Source: Pseudarthrobacter sp. NIBRBAC000502772 (GTDB lineage Bacteria; Actinomycetota; Actinomycetes; Actinomycetales; Micrococcaceae). From it: a stretch of DNA of 64,000 nucleotides. Both the position numbers and the translations under genes were made by a program. The notes beneath the pieces are model-generated. The model saw only the letters and a program-made list of their open reading frames with translations, ran no database searches and was not told the origin of the DNA. Location: assembly GCF_006517235.1 (NCBI RefSeq), contig NZ_CP041188.1, positions 124,001-188,000 on the forward strand, in the 5' to 3' direction. Of the stretch, positions 24,630-33,292 are shown piece after piece (within the stretch, counting starts at the first letter, position 1; each line of letters starts with the position of its first letter).

Positions 24630-25018
24630 TGCGCCTGCTGCTGGACACACATGTTTTCCTGTGGGCCCTCGCCGAACCCAGGAAACTGTCCACCAAGGCC
24701 AGGAACGCCATCACTAAGCTCGAGAACTCGGTCTACGTGTCGCCCATGACCGCGTACGAACTGTCCTACAAACACCATCAAGGCAAGCTGCCGGCTGGAG
24801 CGGCGATAGTGGCAAGCTTTGGACGGCAGGTGGCCCACCTGTACGCCTCTGAGCTGTCCATCTCCGCACCGCATGCATTGGCCGCCGGCCAGTTGGACTG
24901 GGAACACAAGGACCCCTTTGACCGGATGCTGGCTGCCCAGGCCATGGTGGAGGGGCTGACGCTGGTAACGGCAGATGAGGAGCTTCACGCATTCGAGCCC
25001 GTGACCACGCTCTGGTGA
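24629..25018 (+). CDS. PIN-domain toxin (VapC-like ribonuclease)
   Basis: A 129-aa PIN-domain protein. MRLLLDTHVFLWAL carries the first catalytic Asp, DPFDRMLAAQAMVEGL the later acidic residues, and LVTADEELHAF the final Asp. Members of this family cleave RNA, often tRNA, when not bound by their antitoxin. It starts inside the antitoxin stop (TGATG). The full set of acidic residues suggests an active toxin. Confidence 0.9.
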   Translation: MRLLLDTHVFLWALAEPRKLSTKARNAITKLENSVYVSPMTAYELSYKHHQGKLPAGAAIVASFGRQVAHLYASELSISAPHALAAGQLDWEHKDPFDRMLAAQAMVEGLTLVTADEELHAFEPVTTLW

Positions 25019-25058
25019 GGCGGCACTCTTGTTGTGCCGACGGCACTAAACTTGGCAG

Positions 25059-25682
25059 GTGCAACTCTCCCTTTGGCTCGCCCTCGCGGGCGCCGGCGCC
25101 CTGATCAGTTTCACACCGGGTGCCGGTGCCATCAACACCATGAGCAACTCGCTGACGTCAGGGTTCCGCCGCTCCATCTGGGGCATCCTTGGCCAGCAGG
25201 CAGCCCTGGTTGTCCACGTGGTGATCGTGGCGTTGGGCGTCGGTGTGCTGGTGGCAAGCTCCCCGGTGGCCTTCAATGTGATCCGTTACGCCGGGGCCGC
25301 CTACCTCGTGTACCTGGGCATCCGCCAGTTCCTGAGCAAGCCGGAGCCGGACCAGGAACAGGCCGCCGCCCTCCGGAACGAGCCCGCCTGGTCAATGTTC
25401 CGGCGTGGCCTCTGGGTCAACCTGCTCAACCCGAAGGCCATCGTTTTCTTCCTCGCGTTTATGCCACAGTTCATCCGCCCGGAACAGCCGCTCCTGCCGC
25501 AGTACCTTGTGCTCACAGCCACCGTGGTGGTGATCGACATCCTGGTGATGTGGTTCTTCTTCGCCTTTGCCGCCAAGTCCTTCCAGCGGTTCACGTACAA
25601 CGCCCGTGGCCAGAAGATCCTCAGCCGGATCTTCGGGGTGCTCTTTGTGGCGGTAGGAATTCTCCTTGCGCTGATCCACTAG
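25059..25682 (+). CDS. LysE/RhtB-family amino-acid exporter
   Basis: A 207-aa inner-membrane exporter with about six hydrophobic helices. It begins LSLWLALAGAGALISFTPGA, the conserved LysE-type N-terminus, has GAAYLVYLGIRQFLS at about 75, and the family motif FRRGLWVNLLNPKAIVFFLA near 115. It belongs to the homoserine/threonine (RhtB) branch, so a neutral amino acid is the likely cargo. The start is GTG, with TAAACT six bases upstream and no ribosome-binding site, which suggests a leaderless message. Confidence 0.88.
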   Translation: MQLSLWLALAGAGALISFTPGAGAINTMSNSLTSGFRRSIWGILGQQAALVVHVVIVALGVGVLVASSPVAFNVIRYAGAAYLVYLGIRQFLSKPEPDQEQAAALRNEPAWSMFRRGLWVNLLNPKAIVFFLAFMPQFIRPEQPLLPQYLVLTATVVVIDILVMWFFFAFAAKSFQRFTYNARGQKILSRIFGVLFVAVGILLALIH

Positions 25683-25814
25683 TCGTGTTCTTCCAGGTCC
25701 GTCGTCAAGGCCTGGATCCACTGGCAAGCCTTCCGGCTGCAGATGTCTGACATTTTTGTCCTGGGTATGGTCATGAAGTGGCCACCTTCCGGACATCAAT
25801 GCCACGATCGATAA

Positions 25815-26822
25815 ATGCTTGAGGCAACCAAATCCCCCACATCGACAGAATCCGGCCCTGACGCCACCAAACCCACCAACCCGGCGCTGGCCGCCGAGGC
25901 GAAAATCGCGCGGCTTGCCGTCACGATCTTCCCGGCGCTGGTGGTCCTGGCGGGTGTCGCCGGCTTCCTTGTGCCAGCCACCTTCCAGCCGCTGGGGCCC
26001 AGCGTCCCGTACCTGCTGGGCATCATCATGTTCTGTATGGGCCTGACCCTGACGCCGCCGGATTTTGCCTCTGTGGTGAAGCGCCCGTGGGCAGTGGTCC
26101 TGGGCATCGTGGCGCACTACGTGATCATGCCCGGTGCGGGCTGGCTGATTGCCGTGGCGCTCCAGCTTCCGCCGGAGCTTGCCGTAGGCCTGATCCTGGT
26201 GGGCTGTGCACCATCCGGCACCGCCTCGAACGTGATGGCCTTCCTGGCCAAGGGGGACGTTGCCCTGTCCGTAGCCGTCGCTTCGGTATCCACCCTGATC
26301 GCACCGGTGGTTACGCCACTGCTGGTCCTGTTCCTGGCCGGATCGTTCCTGGAAATCGACGCCGGGAGCATGGTCCTGGACATCGTCAAGACGGTACTCC
26401 TGCCCGTCATCGCCGGGCTGCTGGCGCGGCTGTTCTTCAAGAACCTCATCGCCAAGCTGCTGCCGGCATTGCCTTGGGCATCCGCCGTCGTAATTTCCTT
26501 CATTGTCGCGATTGTTGTGGCGGGCAGCGCCTCCAAGATCGTGGCCGCGGGCGGCATTGTGTTCCTCGCTGTGGTCCTCCACAACGGCTTCGGCCTGGGC
26601 CTCGGCTACCTGGCGGGCAAACTGGGCCGGCTGGACGATAAAGCACGGAGGGCGCTCGCCTTCGAAGTGGGCATGCAGAACTCCGGTTTGGCCGCCACGC
26701 TGGCCACCGCGCATTTCACGCCGCTGGCCGCACTGCCGTCCGCCGTTTTCTCGCTGTGGCACAACATCTCCGGCGCGATCGTGGCAGCCTGGCTGGCGCG
26801 GCGCCCGCTGCAGGACGCCTAG
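25815..26822 (+). CDS. Bile acid:sodium symporter family (BASS) transporter
   Basis: A 335-aa membrane protein with about ten helices after a 30-residue polar N-terminus. LLGIIMFCMGLTLTPPDF near 70, VGLILVGCAPSGTASNVMAF near 125 and FEVGMQNSGLAATLATAHF near 285 are characteristic of the BASS fold, including the conserved Na+-site region. Bacterial members carry organic acids such as pantothenate or keto acids; which one is unclear. No ribosome-binding site precedes the ATG. Confidence 0.88.
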   Translation: MLEATKSPTSTESGPDATKPTNPALAAEAKIARLAVTIFPALVVLAGVAGFLVPATFQPLGPSVPYLLGIIMFCMGLTLTPPDFASVVKRPWAVVLGIVAHYVIMPGAGWLIAVALQLPPELAVGLILVGCAPSGTASNVMAFLAKGDVALSVAVASVSTLIAPVVTPLLVLFLAGSFLEIDAGSMVLDIVKTVLLPVIAGLLARLFFKNLIAKLLPALPWASAVVISFIVAIVVAGSASKIVAAGGIVFLAVVLHNGFGLGLGYLAGKLGRLDDKARRALAFEVGMQNSGLAATLATAHFTPLAALPSAVFSLWHNISGAIVAAWLARRPLQDA

Positions 26823-26949
26823 CAAGGCCGATCCTGGAAGGCAGACGGACGGACGGAATTTTGACTTTTCAGTCAAATTTCTTACGAACCTGTCACGACA
26901 TGCGAATGCCAGCTGGCCAAGAATGCCCTGGTCCCGCATGCTTAGCCCC

Positions 26950-27510
26950 ATGAACTCATGGTCGAGCCCATACCGAATCATCGCCGTCTGCACGGGAAAT
27001 ATTTGCCGGTCACCGATGGCTGAGATGATACTGGGCGCTGCCTTCGAAGCAGAAGGCCTGGGCTTGGATGTGACAGTGGATTCGGCAGGAACTACCGGTT
27101 ATGAGGCAGGGCGGCCCATCGATCCGCGCGCCGCCCGCCGGCTTGCGGAAACGCATCTGGGCTCAGAGCACCATGTTGCCCGCGCCTGGCAGGCTGGGTG
27201 GTTCCGCGAACGCGATCTCATCCTGGCACTGGACGTTGACCACTACGCCTGGCTGCGCGACGCCGCGCCGGACGCGCACGCCATGAACAAGGTCCGGATG
27301 CTCCGCAGCTTCGACCACGCCGCTGCCGGCAGCGATCCGCTGGACCAAGGCATCGAGGATCCCTGGTACGGGGGACACGCCGATTTTGACGCCGTCTGGG
27401 AGCAGATCCGCGGCGCTGTGCCCGGCGTCGTCGCGCATGTCCGCACGGTCCTTGGCCAGGCGGCGCCGCGACAGCAGCTGATGCAGCAGCAGGTACGCTC
27501 TATTTCATGA
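26950..27510 (+). CDS. Low-molecular-weight protein tyrosine phosphatase
   Basis: A 186-aa phosphatase. The P-loop VCTGNICRSPMAEMIL carries the catalytic Cys and Arg (CX5R), and IEDPWYGGHADFD carries the general-acid Asp in the DPW form. The ATG at 26950 gives a short eight-residue lead to the P-loop region; an ATG at 26938 is also possible. It overlaps the next gene by four bases (ATGA), an unexpected coupling of a phosphatase to a folate-pathway fusion protein. Targets may be protein phosphotyrosine or arginine. Confidence 0.9.
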   Translation: MNSWSSPYRIIAVCTGNICRSPMAEMILGAAFEAEGLGLDVTVDSAGTTGYEAGRPIDPRAARRLAETHLGSEHHVARAWQAGWFRERDLILALDVDHYAWLRDAAPDAHAMNKVRMLRSFDHAAAGSDPLDQGIEDPWYGGHADFDAVWEQIRGAVPGVVAHVRTVLGQAAPRQQLMQQQVRSIS

Positions 27511-29672
27511 CCCCCGCACCTGTGATCATCGCCATTGACGGGCGATCCGGCGCAGGGAAAACCACTCTGGCCATCGAACTGGCCGCGCAGCTGCGGAACC
27601 ATCACAAAGTCGCGCTCTTCCACCTGGAGGACATCTACCCGGGCTGGAACGGTCTCACCGCGGGCATCGAGCGCTACGTTTCCACCGTGCTCACGCCGTT
27701 GAGCCGCGCCGAGCCCGCCTCCTGGACCAGCTGGGACTGGGAAAGGCATTACGACGGCGACACGCGGGTCACGCTGCCCGCCGAGATCGTGATCATTGAG
27801 GGAGTGGGGGCGGCGGCTGCGGACGCCCGGCCCCTGCTCAGCGCGGTCATCTGGGCAGACTCGCCGGACGACGTCCGCCGGAAGCGGGCCCTGGACCGCG
27901 ACGGCGGGACGTATGAACCGTTTTGGGACCAGTGGGCTGAGCAGGAAGAAGCCTGGCTCGCCGCCGACGACGTCCCCCGCGAAGCCGATATCCGCGTGCT
28001 CAACAATGCCGACGGGTCCGCCACCGCCGACGTTATGCAGGCCCTTGCATACCTGCCCGCTCTCGGACCTGCCCTTGTTCCCGAGCTTGCCGCCCGCCGC
28101 GGCCTCAGGCTGCGCGCAGAACGGCTGGACGCCAGGCCGGACGCCGCGGTGCTCTTCGAGAACCTCTACGGCGGCTCGGCAAATGCCGTCTGGCTGGACT
28201 CCTCCAACGCGGACTCCCCCACCCCAGGCTCCTCCGCCAGCGCGTCCCCCGGCGCGCCCGCGACGCCGCCGGAACAGCAGCCCGCCACCGTGCGCAGCCG
28301 CTTCAGCATCCTGGCGGACGACGGCGGGACGTACGGCCAGGCGGTCACGCACCGGTCCGGCGAAAGCGTCATCACGGCAGGCTCCGCCACGGCGCGCGTG
28401 CCGGGACCGTTCTTCCGCTGGCTGGACACCGTCTGGGGACGCCGGGCAGTCCGCACGCCGGACGGCTACCCGGGCGACTTCACCCTGGGCTGGCTGGGCT
28501 GCCTGGGCTATGAGCTCAAGCGCGAAACCGGCGGAACGGACGTGGCGGCGCCGACTCCTGACGCTGCCCTGATCTTCGCGGGCCGGGCCGTCGTTTTGGA
28601 CCACGTGGAAGGAGCGGCCTGGCTCCTTGCCCTGGAAGCGCCCGACGCCGACCGCTGGCTGACCGACGCCCGCGCCGCCGTCGCCGTCGCTGCCGCTGCC
28701 GCTGCCGCCGCCGCCCCCGCCCCGAGCACACCAGGCTCAGGGAACCAACGCACCCACGCCGGCGGCAGCAACGGCGTCGTCCGTCCCGTTGGGCCCGCAT
28801 TCAGCAGCCGCGACACGGAGCCGTCCTACCTGGCCAAAATCGCCGCCGCCCAGCACGAAATCCATGAGGGGAACTCATACGAGGTCTGCCTGACCACCAC
28901 GCTCACGGCCCGGCTGCCCGCGGCCGCGGCGGCCCCCTGGCCGACGTACCTCGCGCTGCGGCGGAAGAATCCCGCGCCGTTCGCCAGCTACCTGCGATTC
29001 GGCGGGCTGACGGTGGCCAGCACGTCGCCGGAGCGGTTCCTGAGGATAACGTCCGACGGCGGCATGCGCGCCGAACCGATCAAGGGCACCCGGCGCCGGG
29101 GTGCTGATCCGGAGCGTGACAGGCAGCTGCGGGAGGACCTGGCGACCTCGCTGAAGGACCGCGCGGAAAACATCATGATTGTGGACCTGCTGCGGAACGA
29201 CCTCAGCCACTTCGCGGAGCCCGGATCGGTGACTGTCAGCAGGCTGTGCGAAATCGAAAGCTACGCCACGGTGCACCAGATGGTCAGCACCATCGACGCG
29301 CGGCTCCTGCCCGGCTCGCCGCGGGCCGAGGCGGTTGCCGCCTGTTTCCCGGCCGGCTCCATGACCGGCGCCCCGAAAATCAGCACCATGGCCATCCTGG
29401 ACCGGTTGGAGGAGGGCCCGCGCGGCCTGTATTCCGGCGCGATCGGCTACTTTTCCCTCAACGGGGCCACGGACCTGGCGGTGGCGATCCGCACCCTGGT
29501 AACCACGGCGGTGGCCGGGGACGGCGACGAACAAGAGTCGACGGCGGAACTCACCCTCGGCGTCGGCGGCGCCATCACTGCCGACTCGGTACCTGACGAG
29601 GAGTACGACGAAATCCGCGTGAAGGCGCACGGTGTGCTTTCCGCGCTGGGTGCGGACTTTCCCGACGCCTGA
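27507..29672 (+). CDS. pabB: P-loop kinase domain fused to aminodeoxychorismate synthase component I
   Basis: A 721-aa two-part protein. Residues 1-190 form a uridine-kinase-like P-loop domain: Walker A IIAIDGRSGAGKTTLAIEL, LFHLEDIYPGWNGL and VIIEGVGAAAADARPLLSAV. Residues about 215-715 are the chorismate-binding PabB/TrpE type: SYEVCLTTTLTARLP, FASYLRFGGLTVASTSPERF, EPIKGTRRRG, ENIMIVDLLRNDLSHFAEPG and FPAGSMTGAPK. The PabB core is split by an Ala/Pro-rich low-complexity linker near 390-420. With PabA it would make aminodeoxychorismate for folate; pabC is 1.6 kb downstream. No glutaminase domain is present. Confidence 0.9.
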   Translation: MTPAPVIIAIDGRSGAGKTTLAIELAAQLRNHHKVALFHLEDIYPGWNGLTAGIERYVSTVLTPLSRAEPASWTSWDWERHYDGDTRVTLPAEIVIIEGVGAAAADARPLLSAVIWADSPDDVRRKRALDRDGGTYEPFWDQWAEQEEAWLAADDVPREADIRVLNNADGSATADVMQALAYLPALGPALVPELAARRGLRLRAERLDARPDAAVLFENLYGGSANAVWLDSSNADSPTPGSSASASPGAPATPPEQQPATVRSRFSILADDGGTYGQAVTHRSGESVITAGSATARVPGPFFRWLDTVWGRRAVRTPDGYPGDFTLGWLGCLGYELKRETGGTDVAAPTPDAALIFAGRAVVLDHVEGAAWLLALEAPDADRWLTDARAAVAVAAAAAAAAAPAPSTPGSGNQRTHAGGSNGVVRPVGPAFSSRDTEPSYLAKIAAAQHEIHEGNSYEVCLTTTLTARLPAAAAAPWPTYLALRRKNPAPFASYLRFGGLTVASTSPERFLRITSDGGMRAEPIKGTRRRGADPERDRQLREDLATSLKDRAENIMIVDLLRNDLSHFAEPGSVTVSRLCEIESYATVHQMVSTIDARLLPGSPRAEAVAACFPAGSMTGAPKISTMAILDRLEEGPRGLYSGAIGYFSLNGATDLAVAIRTLVTTAVAGDGDEQESTAELTLGVGGAITADSVPDEEYDEIRVKAHGVLSALGADFPDA

Positions 29673-29681
29673 CCCCCGGAG

Positions 29682-31157
29682 TTACTGGAGCGTGGCGGTC
29701 AGCCTGGCGACGTTATCGACATAGCGGGCTGCGAGGGGGCGCTGCACCCAGTCCTCGAGTATGAGCTCGTTGGAAATGTCGCGATACGTGTCTTCGACCG
29801 CGCGCATGTTGTTCACGGTTTCCGCGCCGAGCAGCATCACCGAGACCTCCATGTTCAGCGAGAAGGAGCGCATGTCCATGTTGCTGGAGCCCAGGACGGC
29901 CACTTCGTCGTCGATGGTGAAGTGCTTGGCGTGCAGCACAAAGGGCGCCTTGTAGAGGTAGATCCGGACCCCGGCTTCCAGCAGCGCCTCGTAATAGGAG
30001 CGCTGGGCGTGGTGGACCAGGAACTGATCGCCCTTTTCGGAGACGAACAATTCCACGTCCACGCCCCGCTGGGCCGCTGTGGTGATGGCGTAGAGCAGGG
30101 AATCATCGGGCACAAAATACGGGCTGCAGATGGAGATCCGGTGCTGCGCGGAGTAGATCAGGGTGTTGAAGAGGCGCAGGTTGTTTTCGGTGATGAACCC
30201 GGGACCGCTGGGCACCACCTGGGCCGTGACGTTGCCCGGTTCGGGGTTGGCCGGGAGCTGCAGCTGGTGTTCCAGGGACTCGTCGGTTTCGCTCAGCCAG
30301 TCCGTGGCGAACACAACGTTGAGTGTGGTGACGATCGGTCCGCGCAGGCAGGCCATCAGCTCCACCCATTCGCGGCCGGCCTTGCGGTGTTTGGGGTTGT
30401 TGTAGGAAGGCTCGATCAGGTTCTGCGACCCGGTGAAGGCGAGTTCGCCGTCGATCACCATGATCTTGCGGTGGTTGCGGAGGTCCGGGCGTCGCCACTG
30501 CCCGTGGGTCGGCAGCAGCGGGAGCATGCGCTTCCACTGGATCTTCCCGGCCCGCAGACGCTTGAGGAAGTTGCGGTAACCCTTGACCCGGAGCGTGCCG
30601 ATGTGGTCGAACAGCACCCTGACTTCCACTCCGCGCTCGGCAGCCTCCTCGAGGGCGGTCAGCAGGTCATTGGTGATGTGGTCCGTACTCATGATGTAGA
30701 ACTCGGCGTTAACGAATTTCTTGGCCTTGCGCACGGCTTCGGTCATGGCCAGGATCGAGTCCGGGTAGCCGGGAATGAGGTCCACGGAATTGCCGTCCAC
30801 CATGGGGAGGGAGCCGAGCCGCTGGTTCAGTTCACCTGCGGACGTCACCCATTCGGGCCCTGTGTATTCACTGACGACGTCGGCGAGCGCCGAGATGCCG
30901 GACCGCACCCGGGTGTTGATGACCTCCTGCTGCTGGCGGCGGCGCCTGGAGAGCTTGAAGTTTCCGAACAGCAGGAAAAGGACCAGGCCCAGGAACGGTA
31001 TGAAGAAGATACCCAGCAGCCAGGCCATGGCCGTGGTGGGGCGCCTGTTGCCGGGGATGATGCCGATGGCCAGAACCCGGATCACCAGGTCTGCAATGCT
31101 GAGCACCACCACTACCCATGTCGGCGCGGTACCGGCAAGCGAAATTGGCCACAGCAC
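29682..31157 (-). CDS. cls: Cardiolipin synthase (phospholipase D family)
   Basis: Joins two phospholipid molecules into cardiolipin in the membrane. Two N-terminal helices (TWVVVVLSIADLVIRVLAI, then MAWLLGIFFIPFLGLVLFLL) precede two PLD domains with HKD motifs: NHRKIMVIDGELAFTGSQN and LHAKHFTIDDEVAVLGSSN. I choose the GTG at 31157 (491 aa). An upstream GTG at 31214 lies too close to the likely transcription start, and family members start near LWPISL. It sits head to head with pabC and converges on the pabB fusion, with nine bases between stops. Confidence 0.9.
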   Translation of the reverse strand: MLWPISLAGTAPTWVVVVLSIADLVIRVLAIGIIPGNRRPTTAMAWLLGIFFIPFLGLVLFLLFGNFKLSRRRRQQQEVINTRVRSGISALADVVSEYTGPEWVTSAGELNQRLGSLPMVDGNSVDLIPGYPDSILAMTEAVRKAKKFVNAEFYIMSTDHITNDLLTALEEAAERGVEVRVLFDHIGTLRVKGYRNFLKRLRAGKIQWKRMLPLLPTHGQWRRPDLRNHRKIMVIDGELAFTGSQNLIEPSYNNPKHRKAGREWVELMACLRGPIVTTLNVVFATDWLSETDESLEHQLQLPANPEPGNVTAQVVPSGPGFITENNLRLFNTLIYSAQHRISICSPYFVPDDSLLYAITTAAQRGVDVELFVSEKGDQFLVHHAQRSYYEALLEAGVRIYLYKAPFVLHAKHFTIDDEVAVLGSSNMDMRSFSLNMEVSVMLLGAETVNNMRAVEDTYRDISNELILEDWVQRPLAARYVDNVARLTATLQ

Positions 31158-31214
31158 TGGACTACCCCCGGATTGCGCGCACCCGCGGACCGGTTCCGGC
31201 GGGGCAATGACCAC

Positions 31215-31243
31215 AGCTTAGCCGCGCCGGGCCCTACTAAGCT
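31215..31243. promoter_or_regulatory. Symmetrical divergent promoter between cls and pabC
   Basis: AGCTTA (31215-31220) and TAAGCT (31238-31243) are exact inverted copies 17 bases apart. Each TAAGCT is a plausible -10 for its own gene, and each falls in the -35 position of the other. The pabC ATG begins six bases after its TAAGCT. This is an inferred promoter pair. Confidence 0.45.
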
Positions 31244-31249
31244 GGAGCC

Positions 31250-32191
31250 ATGACTTCTCCTGCGCCCGTGGTGCTCGTTTTCCTTGACCCCGCGTTCCCG
31301 GACGGCCGGCTGGCCGACGCTTCGCAGCCCCAGCTGATGGCCACGGACCAGGGCGCCACCCGCGGGGACGGCGTCTTCGAATCGATGCTTGCGGTGGGCG
31401 GCACGGTGCGGAAGCTGCCGGCGCATCTGGACCGGCTCGGCGGGTCCGCGGCCGCCCTGGACCTGGTGATCCCGGCGCAGGATGCGTGGCGGGCGGCGAT
31501 CACCACGGGCGTCGCCGAGCACCGCACGCAGCACCCCGCGCCGTCGCCCGCCGAGGACGAGTTGGTGGTGAAACTCGTGGTCACCCGCGGCCCGGAAGGC
31601 GCAGAGTCCCCCACGTGCTGGGTTCAGGTCTCCCCGGTAGGCGCCCTGGGACGCCGCCAGCGCGAAACAGGTATCGACGTCATCCTCCTGGACCGCGGCT
31701 ACAACAGCGACGTAGCTGAGCGTGCCCCGTGGCTGCTGCTCGGCGCCAAGACCCTGTCCTATGCCACGAACATGGCCGCCCTGCGGTACGCCCACAAACA
31801 GGGCGCCGACGACGTCATCTTCACCTCCTCCGACGGCCGGGTCCTGGAAGGCCCCACGTCCACTGTGCTGCTGGCACATCTGGAAACCTCCGACGACGGC
31901 GCCGGCGCCACCCGGACGGTGCGCCGCCTCATCACACCGCAACTGGACAGCGGGATCCTCCCCGGGACTTCCCAGGGTGCGCTTTTTGCGGCGGCCAAGG
32001 CAGCCGGCTGGGAGCTCGGCTACGGGCCGTTGGAGCCTCGGGACCTGCTGGACGCCGACGCCGTGTGGCTGATTTCCAGCATCAGGCTACTCGCGCCGGT
32101 GAACCACATCGACGGCAAGGAAATCGGGACGCCTGCTGTGCAGAAGCAGCTGACGGCCGAACTCAACGCATTGTTTGCCGGGATCCAGTAG
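31250..32191 (+). CDS. pabC: Aminodeoxychorismate lyase (class IV aminotransferase family)
   Basis: Splits aminodeoxychorismate into pyruvate and p-aminobenzoate. Within 313 aa, QGATRGDGVFESMLAVGG near 30, the PLP-binding Lys in LLGAKTLSYATNMAALRYA near 165 and FTSSDGRVLEGPTSTVLL near 190 mark the class IV fold. D-amino-acid or branched-chain aminotransferases share these motifs; the nearby pabB fusion favours PabC. The ATG follows TAAGCT by six bases, with GGAG in between, so the message may be nearly leaderless. Confidence 0.85.
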   Translation: MTSPAPVVLVFLDPAFPDGRLADASQPQLMATDQGATRGDGVFESMLAVGGTVRKLPAHLDRLGGSAAALDLVIPAQDAWRAAITTGVAEHRTQHPAPSPAEDELVVKLVVTRGPEGAESPTCWVQVSPVGALGRRQRETGIDVILLDRGYNSDVAERAPWLLLGAKTLSYATNMAALRYAHKQGADDVIFTSSDGRVLEGPTSTVLLAHLETSDDGAGATRTVRRLITPQLDSGILPGTSQGALFAAAKAAGWELGYGPLEPRDLLDADAVWLISSIRLLAPVNHIDGKEIGTPAVQKQLTAELNALFAGIQ

Positions 32192-32259
32192 TTTCCGGAA
32201 TTTTGCAGTTTCCCGGATCCCGTAGTTTTCCGAAGTCCAGCAGTTTTCCGAAGTCCAGC
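32190..32259 (+). repeat. Four tandem 17-18-bp repeats between pabC and the Nudix gene
   Basis: Units start at 32190, 32207, 32224 and 32242. The last two are identical (AGTTTTCCGAAGTCCAGC); the first two are 17-base degenerate relatives beginning AGTTTCC. The first overlaps the pabC stop codon. The array directly precedes the GGGAGG ribosome-binding site of the Nudix gene. It could vary in copy number between strains. Confidence 0.8.
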
Positions 32260-32275
32260 AGGGAGGCCTTAAGCC

Positions 32276-32743
32276 ATGGTGGTTCACAGTGCGGGGATCC
32301 TGCTGTACCGGCAGGGAGCGGACGGGCTGGAAGTGTGGATAGCGCACATGGGCGGACCGTTCTGGGCCCGCAAACAAACCCAGTCCTGGTCGGTTCCCAA
32401 GGGCGAGTACCTTCCCGACGAGGAACCACTGCTGGCCGCGCTGCGCGAGTTTGCCGAAGAAATCGGCACGCCGCCGCCAGCTGTGCCCTACTTTGAGCTA
32501 GGCGCGTTCAGGCAACCGTCGGGAAAGATCATCACAGTGTTCGCCGCGGAGTCTGACTTCCAGCCCGAACGGATAGTGAGCAACACGTTCCCGCTGGAGT
32601 GGCCCAAAGGATCCGGCATCATCCAGGACTTTCCCGAGGTGGACGATGCCCGGTGGGTAACGGAATCCGAGGCCCGCGGCAAGCTGGTCAAGGGCCAGCT
32701 ACCCCTCCTGGACGCCCTGCTGGAGCATGTTGGATTGCCCTGA
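32276..32743 (+). CDS. Nudix hydrolase
   Basis: A 155-aa Nudix protein. The box reads GEYLPDEEPLLAALREFAEE then IGTPP, matching GX5EX7REUXEEXGU with all catalytic glutamates. The opening VVHSAGILLYRQGADGLEVW and MGGPFWARKQTQSWSVPKGE fit the subgroup of small NUDIX NTP/dinucleotide hydrolases. GGGAGG lies upstream of the ATG. The substrate is unknown. Confidence 0.9.
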   Translation: MVVHSAGILLYRQGADGLEVWIAHMGGPFWARKQTQSWSVPKGEYLPDEEPLLAALREFAEEIGTPPPAVPYFELGAFRQPSGKIITVFAAESDFQPERIVSNTFPLEWPKGSGIIQDFPEVDDARWVTESEARGKLVKGQLPLLDALLEHVGLP

Positions 32744-32827
32744 GTCGACCTGCCAAGGCCCGGGCCTGGGGGTTGAAGTGTGGCAATACCCTGTTGGTCC
32801 GTCCCGCAGGTCCGTATGGTTTGGTGC

Positions 32828-33292
32828 ATGAACTCTTACGCGCAGCCGATCAACAAACTGACATTTGACGAATGCTGGGAACTACTGGCCGACGACACCC
32901 TGGGGCGGCTGGCCCTTGTAGTGGACGGCCATCCGGAGATCTTTCCGGTCAACTACGTCCTGGACCGCAGGAGCATCGTCTTCCGCAGCGCCGGTGGCTC
33001 CAAACTGTGGGGCGCCCAGGCGGACCGTCCCGCGGCGCTGGAGATCGATGGATACGATCCCCGCACGGAGGTGGCCTGGAGTGTGGTGGCGCGCGGAGAC
33101 ACCGAAGTGATCGAGGCCCAGGCTGACAAGGACGCCGTCGACGCCCTGCATCTGGAGCCCTGGCAGTCCGGACCTAAGAATTACTACATCAGGCTAACCC
33201 CACTTGCACTGACCGGCCGCCGCTTCCAGGTCACCAAACCGGATGTCTGGAACACCCGGTTGTCGGACCGCCGTCGTGCTTCCTTCGAATAG
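32828..33292 (+). CDS. Pyridoxamine-5'-phosphate-oxidase-like flavin-binding protein
   Basis: A 154-aa split-barrel protein: LTFDECWELLADDTLGRLAL then VVDGHPEIFPVNYVLDRRSI and VFRSAGGSKLWGA. This is the PNPOx-like family (often annotated flavin/F420-binding), whose members reduce or bind FMN, F420 or haem; which applies is unclear. TATGGT lies seven bases before the ATG and no ribosome-binding site is seen, so a leaderless start is likely. Its end overlaps the GNAT gene if that gene's first ATG is used. Confidence 0.82.
   Translation: MNSYAQPINKLTFDECWELLADDTLGRLALVVDGHPEIFPVNYVLDRRSIVFRSAGGSKLWGAQADRPAALEIDGYDPRTEVAWSVVARGDTEVIEAQADKDAVDALHLEPWQSGPKNYYIRLTPLALTGRRFQVTKPDVWNTRLSDRRRASFE

Noticed and set aside
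25392..26993. A 533-codon minus-strand frame across the two transporters
   Set aside because: It spans two good plus-strand genes and their gap; composition is that of a shadow frame.
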